Part shown: piece after piece, positions 22,466 to 33,699 of the stretch | Position numbering within the stretch: position 1 is the stretch's first letter | How the letters are laid out: every line of letters begins with the position of its first letter | Source: Dermacentor variabilis | Lineage: Eukaryota > Arthropoda > Arachnida > Ixodida > Ixodidae | Direction of reading: 5' to 3' | Assembly (NCBI RefSeq): GCF_050947875.1 | Contig: NC_134569.1 | Coordinates: forward strand, 38,915,277-38,979,276 | DNA: 64,000 bases | The notes under the pieces: model-generated | Told to the model about the DNA's origin: nothing | Seen by the model: only the letters and a program-made list of their open reading frames with translations | Database searches by the model: none | Made by a program: the position numbers and the translations under genes

Positions 22466-25400
22466 CTCCAAAATTTTTGTGTTGCTTTCCTTTCGGTGGT
22501 TGCAAAAGAATTACTCAGTGTGACAAGGCCAGTGTACAGTTAACATTGTTTCCAAGTTAAGTGATTATGTAAGTGGCTTCTATACTGAAAGAAAGTACGC
22601 AGAAATGTGTGTTTGGCCTACTTGAAGTTGCCAAATGCAAGCAAAGGACTTCATATCTACATGTTAAAGTACCATGAAAGCAAGATTCAGAGAGGAATGT
22701 TTGAGCTATTTTCTATCATAGTGAGTGGTGATTTTTTTTCTCAAGGCAATGCAGAAGGGCATTGGTGAGGCACTCTGAACAATACAGCCTGATTTAGTAT
22801 TTCTCTTTAGCATCTCTTTATTCAGAGCTGAAGTTCTACCCCTGTGACCTGATAATGTGGAAGCTTGCTAACTGTGCTGGCTAATGCATGGTTGTCTTCA
22901 TCAGTCTGCAAGTGTATCTGGTAGCACAGATACATTTGACATTGCCAGTGTCAGGAACTTGCGTCACTTAATCAAGTTTACTTTTCTATTAGCTTCATTC
23001 ACAGGCTGTCGCATGGAAAGGGTTGTAGTGGGACACTCACTGTCGTATGCCACAGAGTGCATACCATGCAAACTCTTTGAAGTGTGTAGCCTCGATGGCA
23101 GTGTCTCAGAAATAAAGTAACACAGTCGAACCTCGCTATTAAAATTAATATAAGGATGTGTTGTCCTATTCGATTTGATTACAAATGAAATAGTCACTAT
23201 CTGTAAGAAAAAATGTTTTTGTTATAGCTTTCAGGATCGTCAACTGCACTCAGGCACAAGATTGGCACAAAAGTATGATAAATTTAATTCCCGGGGCCAT
23301 GGTAGGCATAAAATGAAAAGTTGCGTAGGGGAACAGGCTTTGTCGTTCAGGGAGCCATACTTTACAGGCTAACTGCTGTCATTCACATCTTCCGAATAGT
23401 CCTGGGTGTGTGAACAAACTACATATTTGTTTCTAATGGCCCCATTTGTGCTTTTAATCAGCAAGGCTTCATAATGTGCAATGTAATGACAGAAACTTGC
23501 CAACATTATTACTAGGATACAGACATGTTTTGTAATATCAGTGAGAACAGCTATTATTCGGATTAGCTTCTGGCACCATTCAGTTCATATTTGGTGCGGT
23601 CTCGAAATTACTATTTGCACACCCCTAAATAGATATTGTCTGCCAACACTGAGGAGAGGCATTTAATATTTGCTTCATTATATACAATAATTTGTCATGT
23701 CTATTGTATCAATGTTTCGTCATACGTACTTCCATGCTGAGACTGCAAGAATTTCAAAACCTTTTCTGAGTTTCAAATGCTTTAAGCAGCTTGCTGTGAG
23801 CAATAGAAACCACCTTTTTTACTCTGCTTGCTGCTAATCTTGTCTTGGCTCGTGACTATCAATCATTGAAAATTTATGCTAAATGCTGTTTTTAATTAGA
23901 TGCAGTGTTAGCTTGCAAAATTGTTTAGAATAAGAAACACATAATATGCCTACTCATTTGCTCATTGACAATAGCATTAATTTCAAAAGATGCTTTCCAA
24001 TGTGGCAGCATGCCACCAAAGTGACACTCGGTGTAATGACGTGCACTAGATGCAAGTGGTGCTAAATTTGCCAGTGTGACTGTGGTAATGTTGCCTCAGT
24101 GTAATTGTGAGACTTGGCAAAATCAGCCCAACGGCCCAATACAAGTGTAGTCTCAGGTGACGTTGCTGCACTTTCATTTCCTATGAAGTCTGGCAATGTG
24201 GTTTACTGGAGTACCGACCAAATTTTTGTATCGTTTTTATTTCTTTATTGCATAGCTGTCAATCCCATAATTACTGCAGCTTCAGTTCCCTGAGAATGCA
24301 ACAAGTAATCACTTGTTGATATACTACCATTTCGAAACATGCACCAAGTGCAACGCTGCTTTGGACATGACAAGGGGAGACTATTCGTGTCACTGAAACC
24401 CAGTGTGGTGGTTCTGTGGTGGCAGACACCATTGATGTGCACGCACTTTCACGGTGCTGACGAAAGCAGAGTCCATTCAACACTTGACAGAACTAGAGTG
24501 CAAGTAAAATTTTGTGAAATGTTGAGGGGCACGAAAAAAGCTGTTTTCTTTCATCTTTTTTTCAGAAAAATACAAAAAATTGAAGCAAAAAAACATGGAT
24601 TGCCCTTAGAGCTATGAAAAACCGGACACATTCATGTATCTAACACTAAAAAAAGAATATAATCGTTACATTATTGCATCACAGAAGTCCCAGCAGAGCT
24701 TCAGAGTTCGAAATCTAGGTATGATTTCACATAAAGGTGTCAAGACCGACATTTGTATGGACCTGTGTCCGAAATGAGGTTTGATACCGTAATTATGAAG
24801 TCGACAGCTGCCTCAAGAAGCAAGAAGTCGGGACACGTAAAGTGTTTGTATCAGTACTCATTTATTGTGCAAGCAGTAGATGTGTATGATCATTAATGAT
24901 GCATTTTTTTTTTTCTCGTAAAAAGCTCTTGCGTTAGCACACTTGTTGCAGTTTGCAGCAATGAAGGCAGTTTCTTTTCTTACTCTCTACCTCGTGTTCG
25001 TTTGCTTTTTAATACTGGCACAGTACTAATGTTTAGGGCTCAACAATTGGCCGTTTCTCTACCACCTACTTTATTAGTCACCAGAATTGGTACAAATGTA
25101 GCTGATGTAGCTGTTCGAGTGTAGTCATGAAAAAAGTTCTCAACACTAGATAGTGGTGCTTGTTAGTATTGGTATCATTGTCATTGCCTTTAATATGGGC
25201 TGCTTGAATGCTTTCGTTGGAAATTTGGCACAATTTTGGTCATTTCCTGGGGTATGGAAAAGGTTACACATCCATTGTCAGCTCTGTTGGCATACCCAAC
25301 CTTTTGCCTGTTGTCCGTCTTCCCACTATATCTTGGTCAGAGGCAGAAGTGATGATTCTTATGTGTGGTTTGTTATGCTGGTGCAAGCCTTTCGAGGTGA

Positions 25401-25470
25401 CGCAGAGAATCCTAGTGATAAGTGGAGTGGTCAGAGCATTGGTATGTGCTAGCCACTGTCTCACTGATGC
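22466..25470. other. Intergenic DNA, nothing recognised
   Basis: I find no gene, RNA gene or complete element in this 3-kb AT-rich stretch. A fragment near 23560-23640 ending 'ttgcacacccctaaat' vaguely resembles the ends of the TIR element at 48737. Confidence 0.5.
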
Positions 25471-25473
25471 AAG

Positions 25474-25670
25474 ACCAGTCATGATGGTTGGCATATGTTG
25501 TCCACAGTGTGGCCAGTATAATGCAGAGGTGGTTTAGCATGGCATGCAAAAAGCAAGCAGCCATTTGTGCTATCACTGAAAAGAAACAAAACAAAACAAA
25601 ACAGTACAAGTCCTGTCAGAGAGAAAGGGGGCTTCAAGAGAACTTGCAAGAGGGCAAGGAGGAAGTGCGA
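25474..25670 (+). repeat. Dispersed repeat, copy 1 of an inverted pair
   Basis: Phrases run in the same order as the reverse complement of 28150-28322: ccagtcatgatggttggca, tatgttgt, agcaagcagccatttgt, acaagtcctgtcagagagaa, and cttcaagagaacttgcaaga. A (caaaa)n expansion at about 25585 is unique to this copy. No coding function is seen. Confidence 0.75.
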
Positions 25671-26498
25671 ACTTTTGATAGTGTATGAAGTAGGACTTTG
25701 TGTAAAGTCATCTAGACCAGCAGAAATCTTGGCTATATCATTAATTTCACTACCATTAGTAGATCAATGTTTTGCCCACTTGCATGCCAAGAAATATGTT
25801 CCAACGAACTGGTTCTTGTACTAGAAGTGTAAATCACTGTTGTATATGTCTCCAATCTCTTTAGGAGCAAGGTGGTGCAAAACAGGAAGCTTCAAAGTTG
25901 GACTGTTGTGAATATCTCTGAGCTGTGATCGGCATTTGAAAGCTCAGTATAGTGACCATGTGCTTCAGGTAAAACTGTAAATTGGTGGAAAGTGCACATT
26001 AAGCAGACATAATTTGATCTAACTGGTGCCTTTGTTGTGTTTGCTGTTGAGGCAGCAGCTAGCTCAATTCTTTGTTATTGCTTACCAGTGGAAATGTATT
26101 AATCAGTTTATTTACTATAGCCACCATTACTATAACGAAAAGGGAGAACATATGGAAGCCTGCAAGCTAAGTTGTGGGTGGGACGTTTCCACTGTAGCCG
26201 CACCTTTGTTATATGCAGGTTTACTGCAGTGGTGTTCAGTGCGAGTACGTAGAATGATGAGGGAAGGTAAGGTGAACCATTGGAAGTTCAGTCGACTATC
26301 AAGTTGGAAAACAGGTCAAATTTTTGCTCATGTCCGTGCTGCCATTCCAGGTTTTGTAGATGATTCACAGGCTACGATAAAGACATTTCAGAAGTAGTAA
26401 GCCTGGCCTTGCCATTGCTAGCTTTGGCATTTCAGGCAGGAGCCAGGATATAGCAGCCACAGTTGTGTTGTATCCATTTCAACGTGCCAAGCGGCTGG
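25671..26498. other. Intergenic DNA, nothing recognised
   Basis: No gene or repeat boundary could be supported here. Open frames up to about 120 codons (for example 26026-26397) have no domain and no codon pattern that stands out. Confidence 0.45.
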
Positions 26499-26516
26499 TT
26501 CCTACTGCGCTCCGAC

Positions 26517-27088
26517 CTGCCACAGTGGCTTAGCGGCTATGGTGTTGCACTGGTCGCGAGATCAAATCCCGGCTGCGGCTGCATAATTTTGAAGGGGGAG
26601 AAATGCAAAAACTCGCGTTGAAGATCCTCTCGCGGTCAAAAGGTCTGGTCGTTTCGGCCAAGTTTCTCTGCACCTAGACCTTCGACTCCCTAGATGCAGC
26701 GGTGCACCCTGCACCCCCGTGCTCGATTGAACGGGGTTCAAGGTAAGGTCCTGCCGTGGTGCAGTGCACCCTTCAACCTTGCAGTGAGTGGGTGCAGCCC
26801 GGCACACCATAACAATAACCAGCACCCCCTGCACCTTTTTGTTTGTGAAGCCGTGCACATTTTTCTGAATCGAACAAGCCTAGGATGCCGCCACGGTGCA
26901 GTGCACATTTGAACCTTGCAGTGAGTGGGTGCAGCTTGGCGCACCACAAGTCGCACCACCTGCACATTTTCATTTGTGGTGCTGTGCACCGTTTCTGAAT
27001 CGAACGAACCTACAATTAATCCGGAATGCCCCGCTACGGCATGCCTTATAATCGAATCGTGGTTCGTGCACGTAAAACCACCATTCAT
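26517..27088 (+). mobile_element. tRNA-headed SINE interrupted by a later insertion
   Basis: An 18-base duplication, TTCCTAC(T/C)GCGCTCCGAC, flanks the copy at 26499-26516 and 27089-27106 with one mismatch. The head has tRNA-like A and B boxes (gtggcttagcggctatgg; agatcaaatccc). The body stops at about 26622 and the SINE tail resumes at about 27013 (ttaatccggaatgccccgct ... cgtaaaacc). The duplication brackets both parts, so the intervening piece entered after the SINE. Confidence 0.8.
26623..27012. repeat. Tandem GGTGCA element inside the SINE
   Basis: Two units of about 130 bases (26752-26885 and 26886-27012) share cggtgcagtgcac, caaccttgcagtgagtgggt and ctgaatcgaac. They are preceded by a partial third unit. 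No frame is seen. The piece is related to the repeat near 9220-9440. Confidence 0.65.
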
Positions 27089-27106
27089 TTCCTACCGCGC
27101 TCCGAC

Positions 27107-27655
27107 TTGGTTTGCAGCGATATGGACATGGACGCGATGGCCTTTCGAGATTGGAGCAAGTGGAAGAAAACACTTTAATGGTAAATAAAGTGCGGTTGTG
27201 TCGAACCTGCAGCCTCGCTGGCGGAATTTCGCTCCGATGACGTCCGCCATGTAGTACCATTTGGTAGCTGAGGCTGGTGGCAGAGAAAGGCTTGCCCACA
27301 GCCTGCCCATGGCTAACACTCAGCTGCTCCCAGTCAGTGCTTTTCATGCATAGCCACGCTTCCAGCTCGAAGGTGAGAGCGTCATAGAACACCTGACAGT
27401 GCCACCAAGCACGAGCGTGAGCTTGGCGCTGTGAATGGATATTTCGACCAGCCACGAATATGCCACAAGTACAACGCGCTCGTGGCTTCCATTGCGCTGC
27501 CTCTCGAACTTTTCGGAGATGGTGAATAGGCGTTGAAGTCACGGGGCGCGATATTGCTGAACTTAGTATCACAAATTAAGGGCTGGGCGTAATTACATGT
27601 CTTCAATCGTGTTTTTTTTTTTTACTAATAATGTGTCATTATTTCGTATTATTGG
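27107..27655. other. Unassigned stretch, possible decayed coding DNA on the minus strand
   Basis: A long minus-strand frame (27572 down to 26970) includes WWHCQVFYDALTFELEAWLC, which has a protein-like look. However, the frame runs on into the SINE, and I cannot match it to a family. It is probably a decayed element-borne gene or chance. Confidence 0.25.
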
Positions 27656-27733
27656 CAGCTCCTCCAGGACGCCAATGCTAGAACCCGGACTGGACCTTGG
27701 GTTGGGGCTCGCCGATGCCTGCGGGTGCCAGGA

Positions 27734-27795
27734 GGTGTTCGCATGCAAAATTGGCTGTCCACGATAGCAGACAGCCAATTTTGCATGCGAACACC
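27734..27795. repeat. Perfect 26-bp-arm hairpin within a longer imperfect inverted repeat
   Basis: GGTGTTCGCATGCAAAATTG... at 27734-27759 pairs perfectly with 27770-27795 across the loop cacgatagca. Imperfect symmetry continues outwards to about 27695 and 27850 (cttgggttggggc against gccccaacccacgg). Both strands are open in the same register because of the palindrome. Confidence 0.85.
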
Positions 27796-27885
27796 CCCTG
27801 GTACGCTTCAGCCTCGGCAGTCCCAACATGCCCCAACCCACGGACCGCGCGCTGCTCCCAGCGTTGGTGTCCCTGCTGGCCCTTG

Positions 27886-27970
27886 GGTGCACTGGAGATA
27901 CTGCGCCGCCTCCTTTATTATAATCTCAGGTGCTCTCTTGAGGCCTCCGTTTGTCGTTTACATCTTCCCT
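27886..27970 (+). repeat. Dispersed repeat shared with 45535-45610
   Basis: Both sites read gatactg-cgcc-cc-ctttattataatctcaggtgctctc followed by a weakly similar 40 bases. This indicates two copies of an unidentified repeat in the same orientation. Confidence 0.55.
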
Positions 27971-28149
27971 CCTGGAGCAGTGCTTGTAAAAGATCCAATC
28001 TATCGTCACGATGAGAAAAATGCCCTGAGACTTCTACAACACCAGTCAGAATAACCTTGCCCACTATGTATGCGAAATTCAAAGCATGTGTAAACGACGC
28101 TATCACGCAATATTAAAACTAGCTTTCTACAAAGTTCGTCTACGGAACG

Positions 28150-28322
28150 GTAACGCTATTTCCCTCTTGCAAGTTCTCTTGAAACCCCCTTTCTCTCAGA
28201 CAGGACTTGTGCTCTTTTGCTTGATTTCAGTGATGTAGAACAAATGGCTGCTTGCCTTTTGCATACCATGCTAATTACCACAACATACGCCAACCATGAT
28301 GCTAACTATCATGACTGGTGAA
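28150..28322 (-). repeat. Dispersed repeat, copy 2 of an inverted pair
   Basis: This is the reverse-complement partner of 25474-25670, about 2.5 kb away. The match runs the full length with small indels, including caagttctcttgaaacccc and acaggacttgtgctc. Confidence 0.75.
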
Positions 28323-28389
28323 GAAAGACCAGTTTTTCCTTCAAATCATAGGTTATCACGAAGAATTTTTCCTCCTCCTCACCCAAAGC

Positions 28390-28735
28390 TCAAAAAAGCA
28401 TAGGCCGTCGCTTACAGACACTTGCAGACTAGGACATCCATCACACCAACAACACTAAGTAGGATCAATCCTGACCTTCCTACTGAATGCCCACACTGCG
28501 GCCACGAATACAACAACTTCGAACACATGCTCTGGCTGTGCCCTGCCAACGCGAGCACACACTTTCCCGACCAGTCTTCCTGGGACTCAGCGCTCAGAAG
28601 CACAGAGCTCATCGCTCAGCTCAAGGCTCAGCCGTCGCTGAAGGACTCTGTCTACCGGCCCCGACCTGGGTGGAGCCGCCGGATTGATTTCCCCTCAGGA
28701 CCTAAATAAAGTTCTAACTCACTCACTTCTGCAAG
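28390..28735 (+). mobile_element. 3' end of an RNase H-bearing LINE
   Basis: A frame ending at 28709 reads TSITPTTLSRINPDLPTECP then HCGHEYNNFEHMLWLCPAN. The C-x2-C-x(n)-H-x4-C knuckle is the conserved C-terminus of I/Jockey-type non-LTR elements. The stop is followed by aataaa and a ctcactcactt tail. Everything upstream of the last 100 codons or so is missing (5' truncation). Confidence 0.75.
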
Positions 28736-29128
28736 ACGAGGCCCATTTATTTTCTTGAGCGCATCGGTTTTTCTTTTTCTCTACCCCTTGGTTGCTTCCC
28801 GCAGTTCCCGGTCTGTTTATTTTACTTTTATTTTTTGACACGAACCTGTTTTTGTAGCACGTATACACTTTCATGAAAAATAAAACGGCCACTTTCATTT
28901 GACTTTGCTCCGAAGCAAGTTTCTGGCGCGAAATACAGCTTCGCGCGCACTCAATTCGATGCGGTGCGAGCAAAGCCGGGATCATGGAGAAAGGAATGCC
29001 GGGATATTCAAACATTCTATGCCTATTACATTGCTTTTCGCATTTCGTGCGTGGTCAGAGCGGCGCTTCGGCCGCGTTATCAAGGGGCTTGAAAGAGCGT
29101 AGGTTAGGGCGTGTTGGTATTCCATAAC

Positions 29129-29725
29129 AGGTTTTTTAGCTCACGAAAAGGGACGAAAGACAGTGGCGAAACGAGGACACAGCGCTAACTTCCAACAACG
29201 GTTTTATTCCACAAAGCGGTAGACACATATATATATAGGTAACACCCACAACCGTACGCATGCGCATATGTACTGATCTTTAGTCAAATGAGACAGCACC
29301 GAGACATGTGTAATGGAAAGTTAAGATGATATCAAAGATGAAGACCGACCATGCATAGCCAGAAAATTTTTTTGTAATTGCAAGTCTAAAAGATTAAAAT
29401 GTGATCTCCATCAGGCCACCCTCTGTGTCACGTTTAAAAAATCGAATTCTTTACTTGAAAGATCTATTGAAGGCGCGCTAACACACGCGCTCCCTAAACT
29501 AGCAATCTTTCCATTCAATCTTTCCAATCTTAACTTTCCATTACACATGTCTCGGTGCTGTCTCATTTGACTAAAGATCAGTACATATGCGCATGCGTAC
29601 GGTTGTGGGTGTTACCTATATATGTGTGTGTCTACCGCTTTGTGGAATAAAACCATTGTTGGAAGTTAGCGCTGTGTCTTCGTTTCGCCACTGTCTTTCG
29701 TCCCTTTTCGTGCGCTAAAAAACCT
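29129..29725. mobile_element. Long inverted repeat (about 200-bp arms), possibly Penelope-like
   Basis: The left arm 29129-29337 and right arm 29527-29725 are nearly perfect inverted copies. The differences are a ta-repeat and single bases (tagctcacg against cgtgcgcta). The 190-bp centre is unique. The arms carry ggaagttagcgctgtgtc and an aataaaacc motif, which I associate with Penelope-like terminal repeats in ticks; that label is inference. Confidence 0.7.
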
Positions 29726-30259
29726 CAGTTATCAAGGGGGTTTTGTCATCAATGTGATGAGTCGGCCTTGAGAGACGGATAATAAGTGTGACGTAGAAAT
29801 GAGAGGAAGGAATAGCTGCGAAGCCACGAAACTTGCTGTTGGTGCGCCTTCCGTACCAATATCAAGGTGACACGCTGTCTCTTTTTTCCGACAGGCAATG
29901 CAGTTGCTTTCAATGAGCTTACTTGCGGACGCGACTTTATGATGCGGATGGGAGCGCACTCACGTGGTATTTTTCATAGTTCGTGAGGTTTCTTTTTGCC
30001 AGTCGGAAAAAAATTGTACGCAATTAGTACGTCGCTGAAAACACCGCAATTAGATGTAATTTTGGGGTGCCTACAAATGCGTAATTGACACTTTGAAAAT
30101 TAGGACAGTACTTCGCGAGTTAGATAATTAATTCCCATTACCGAATTAAATCTCAGTAACGCAAGAATTACTAGCGGCTACTCCACTGTACTGGAAACAA
30201 TGTGCACTAAGTTTTCTTCGAGTAACGCAACTGCTCTTTCTTTAAGTCTTGGTGCATGA

Positions 30260-30318
30260 CAGTGAATTATACAGTGTTACAGTGAATTATACAGTGCATA
30301 ACACTGTATAATTCACTG
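30260..30318. repeat. Tandem plus inverted 17-mer hairpin
   Basis: CAGTGAATTATACAGTG occurs at 30260-30276 and 30280-30296, then exactly inverted at 30302-30318 after a 5-base loop (cataa). The third copy can pair with either direct copy. Confidence 0.9.
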
Positions 30319-31298
30319 AGTCACAGAAATGAGGCCGAGCCGGATTCACTCGAAATCAAAATCAACAGCAGCCATGCGCAGCAGCACTCGGACTCACAGA
30401 AAAAGAGAGAGAGAGAGAGGTTGCATTTCGCCGTACAGGCGAAGCAGTATTAGTGATAGCCAAGTATGCGACAATTACAGGAAGGAAGATTACACCACCG
30501 GGAGAATTCAGGCTTTGAAATTGAACTGTCTCCTACCATGATCGAGGTCTTGTAGATACTCGCATAACGCCATCACTTCCGCGCTCAATTCTTCGAGGTC
30601 ACACACAAAAAAGATATATATAAATATAGTTTGGAAAGCTGCCTGGGCCCCTGCTTCCGCCCCCCCACCCCCATCGCCATCGGAAAAAAATGAAAACAAA
30701 CCGCCGCGTGAAGGCAACCTACGCTCTGTGTCTATGGCCTATGGCCTCTATGGCCTTGGCGACATGACGAAAGGAAGAGGTGACAAACACCAAAACGTCT
30801 GCGCTACCCCGTGCCCCACCTCAACTCTCTCCCCCTCCCCCCCCCCCCGCCCCTAACTTTCAACGGCACTCTCGCGGGTCAAGCTCCCCCAGCATCGATC
30901 ATCCCAGCAGACGAGCAACACCGCTGAAGATATCCCACTCTGTCGCTTCCCCTCTCCCCCCCCCCCTTCCCGTCTGTCAAGTGTCTCCCCAACTACCGTA
31001 CTCTCCCCTCCTTCTTACCGCCACCCCGAAGAATACCCCCTGGAAGGAGCCGAATGGGCTCCGAAGCGTCGGGCTAATAAAATTCACTTATTTGGTTGGA
31101 GTCAGACTACGTGAACGTAGCCTACGCGTGACGTCTGCTTCGCACAACACTTTCGCAGTGGTTGCGTCGGTTTCTTTGTTTGCGTTGTCAGTGTTATTAC
31201 ATTGCTGCGTGTTTGTTCTTGGTGTTGTCCAAGAGTGAGTGAGTGGCTGTTGTGTTCCTCTGCCTGTCGTTACGAGAACTATGTGCGGCGGTGAAAAA

Positions 31299-31625
31299 AT
31301 GTCGAAGCCAAAGCGACATGTAGTGCAAGGAGAGGACCTGCTTTGTGCCGTTGTGTAGAAGCGGTTACCGTTCGAAGAAAGAGCTTGCATTCTTGTTCAC
31401 TGCACTATCTCATGCCAAGCGGCTAGCAGAATGGGCAAGAATGATCAGGAGAACGGAGAGAAAGCTGACGCGACTGCCGTAGTTTGTAAAAAACATTCCG
31501 AAAGCAGTTTAATCGAGTGGGCGTTCTATATAACCGTGAAAGGCGTTGCCCACGAGATTCCTCACGATAAATAACGCCTGAAACCCGACGCCATACCCAC
31601 GATATTGCCCGAGTATTCTAAGCAC
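31299..31625 (+). pseudogene. THAP-domain remnant (P-element-like)
   Basis: The frame from about 31330 reads CFVPLCRSGYRSKKELAFLF, then HAKRLAEWARMIRRTERKLT. Next comes a shift to VVCKKHSESS and, after a stop, RLKPDAIPTILPEYSKH. C-x4-C, W, C-x2-H and the AVPT/F-like AIPTILP element are the landmarks of the C2CH THAP DNA-binding finger. The order fits P-type transposases and domesticated THAP proteins. At least one frameshift and two stops make it dead. Degenerate sequence of the same kind may continue to about 31860. Confidence 0.75.
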
Positions 31626-32159
31626 CGTGTGCCTTAAATGCCAGCAAAAAGAAAAACGAGAAATCTGTGCGAACAAGATCTATAGAACTTCCAGCCAAGC
31701 GGCGCAGGCACGTCGAGTCAGTTAACTGCCTCTCAGCTGTGCTCGGCGTTGAAAGTTCCAAATCAGAGAGCCTTGAAGGATGTGGTGTCCACGAGAATGC
31801 TGCTGTACCTGAAGAGTGCACGTACGCCACGCTCCTTGGCAGCAAGCGCGCAAAATAGAGCTCAGTGCCCGCAAACCACTAGTGAAAATCGCCACCCGTT
31901 CTGTGACCTCTCTATTCCAGTCGCTTGGATGAAAGCGCCATCTTTGCCAGCAGGGGAATTATTCTGTAAGAGTGCACCTAGTGGGCATGTCCATTAATTT
32001 TCGTCTATTGTTGAAGTTCTGATTGACTTGGCTGCGCTGCTCGTCCGCGAAGTCAGGCGCCACAGCCAATCAGCACTCCAGCAGCAGATGAAATACACAT
32101 GTCCACTAGATGGACTCCTTACACAATACCTCCCCAGAATCCGCAGCTTACGCTTATTA

Positions 32160-32620
32160 TGCTCGTGACTGTCAATTTATTGGCATTCCATTCTATGCAT
32201 TCCTACAATTTACTGTCAGCTTAGTTCCATGCATTCATTCATTCAATTTACTGTCAGTATCATTCGATGCATTCATTCATTCAGTGCATTCATTCGATTT
32301 ACTGTCAATTTCATTCAATACATTAATTCACCCGCCGTGGTTGCTCAGTGGCTATGGTGTTGGGCTGCTGAGCACGAGGTCGCGGGATCGAATCCCGGCC
32401 ACGGCGGCGGCATTTCGATGGGGGCGAAAACACCCGTGTACTTAGATTTAAGTGCACGTTAAAGAACCCCAGGTGGTCCAAATTTCCGGAGTCCCCCACT
32501 ACGGCGTGCCTCATAATCAGAATGTGGTTTTGGCACGTAAAACCCCATAGCTTAATTTTTAATACATTAATTCAATTTACTGTCACGCTTGTGACTGTCA
32601 ATTTACTAGCATTTTACGCA
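32160..32620. repeat. Short tandem repeat array (tttactgtca / cattcattcg units)
   Basis: Units of about 30 to 50 bases combine 'gcattcattcattcaattt' and 'actgtcaatttcattc'. The array is interrupted by the SINE at 32331-32560 and resumes after it. Confidence 0.7.
32331..32560 (+). mobile_element. Complete young SINE with perfect 14-bp target duplication
   Basis: AATACATTAATTCA stands at 32317-32330 and again at 32561-32574. The 230-bp element starts cccgccgtggttgctcagtgg (A-box region), has the B-box-like gggatcgaatccc, a conserved body (gtgcacgttaaagaacccca) and a short T-rich tail. It is the best reference copy of this SINE family in the window, comparable in kind to the tRNA-related SINEs described from ixodid ticks. 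Confidence 0.9.
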
Positions 32621-33699
32621 TAATCTAGCCAAGCCAACGGGAGGAGGAAACCGCCCACCAGACGTGGTCAAAGCACTGCTGAATCCAAATGAGTTGCGGT
32701 CAACAACGCGCGCAGGAGCCTTCTGGGCAGGATAGACGGCCTGCTTGACTGCGGAAGTATCAATGAAGCTGATGATACCATTCAGTTTCTTGCGCCCAGT
32801 GGTGAGCATGAAGCGTACACACACACAAAAAAAAAAAGGAGCATTAGTGATTTGATCTACTATACTGCAGGTTACGTTGCGCGAAATATCATTGCCAAAA
32901 ATTTGTTTCCCTAGTGTGGAGGCTGCCTTTTCGTAAATAAAACTGAAGCTCGTGCCGACGCTGCTTCATACTCCACTACCCATTTTGACAATTGAGGCCT
33001 TGTCTATCCTAGTCAGAACTTATCAACCGCTGTAAAGGTCATGGAAGATGGTTTTACTGTGTTTTTTAGTAAAAACAAGTTACATGAAGTGAGTCTAACT
33101 GAATTTTCGAGTATACTGCAGACACTGGCCTTTCCTCAACTATAGGGTACCTCGAACATGAAAAGCAGCTTTGACAGCAGTTCTATAGTTCTAGGTTCTC
33201 TTGAGGTTTCAGTTTTTGTAAAAGGCGTCAACAAAGAGAGGGAAGCGCAGAGGCAACGGCAGAAGCTCCTTAAAGGGCCCCTCATCTGGTCGGGCCATAT
33301 TGAGCTGACAAGCGCCGTGTATACAATGCGCGCTAACAATCGTATCTGCTAAGTATTACATCGCTACGCGCCGCGGAAAGAGCTGAAATTTCAAACCGGA
33401 CGCCGTTTGCCCTTCTCCTCGCGGGCGCCGCACTCCCAGCCGGAGAATCGACGTATTGGCGGCGAGCTCCACCACTGGAAAAGCTGTCGCCACCGTCAGC
33501 GTGACGTGACATGAGGGATCACGTGGACACAGCGGCCGCGTGGGCTGGTTCGGAAGCGCCGAAGCGAGCTGTAAACGAAAGTTTAAAGCCCCACGTGCCC
33601 CGCGGTTCTTATTAAGTAGTGAGGCTTCGCCGCCTTGGGTGTCAACTTGACAACATCTGACACTACTATAATAGGTAGTGGTTGCCTTTGAAGGCGTGC

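Noticed and set aside
26970..27572. 200-codon minus-strand frame
   Set aside because: It crosses the SINE tail and has no recognisable domain; listed only as an unassigned stretch.
30780..31238. 152-codon Pro/Ser-rich + frame
   Set aside because: It is generated by C-rich runs (30835-31010) and continues without any domain; 'gggctaataaaatt' suggests a repeat 3' end, but I could not define it.
32339..32410. tRNA gene
   Set aside because: The A/B-box-bearing sequence is the head of a SINE and does not fold into a full cloverleaf; the same holds for the other SINE copies. No true tRNA gene was found.
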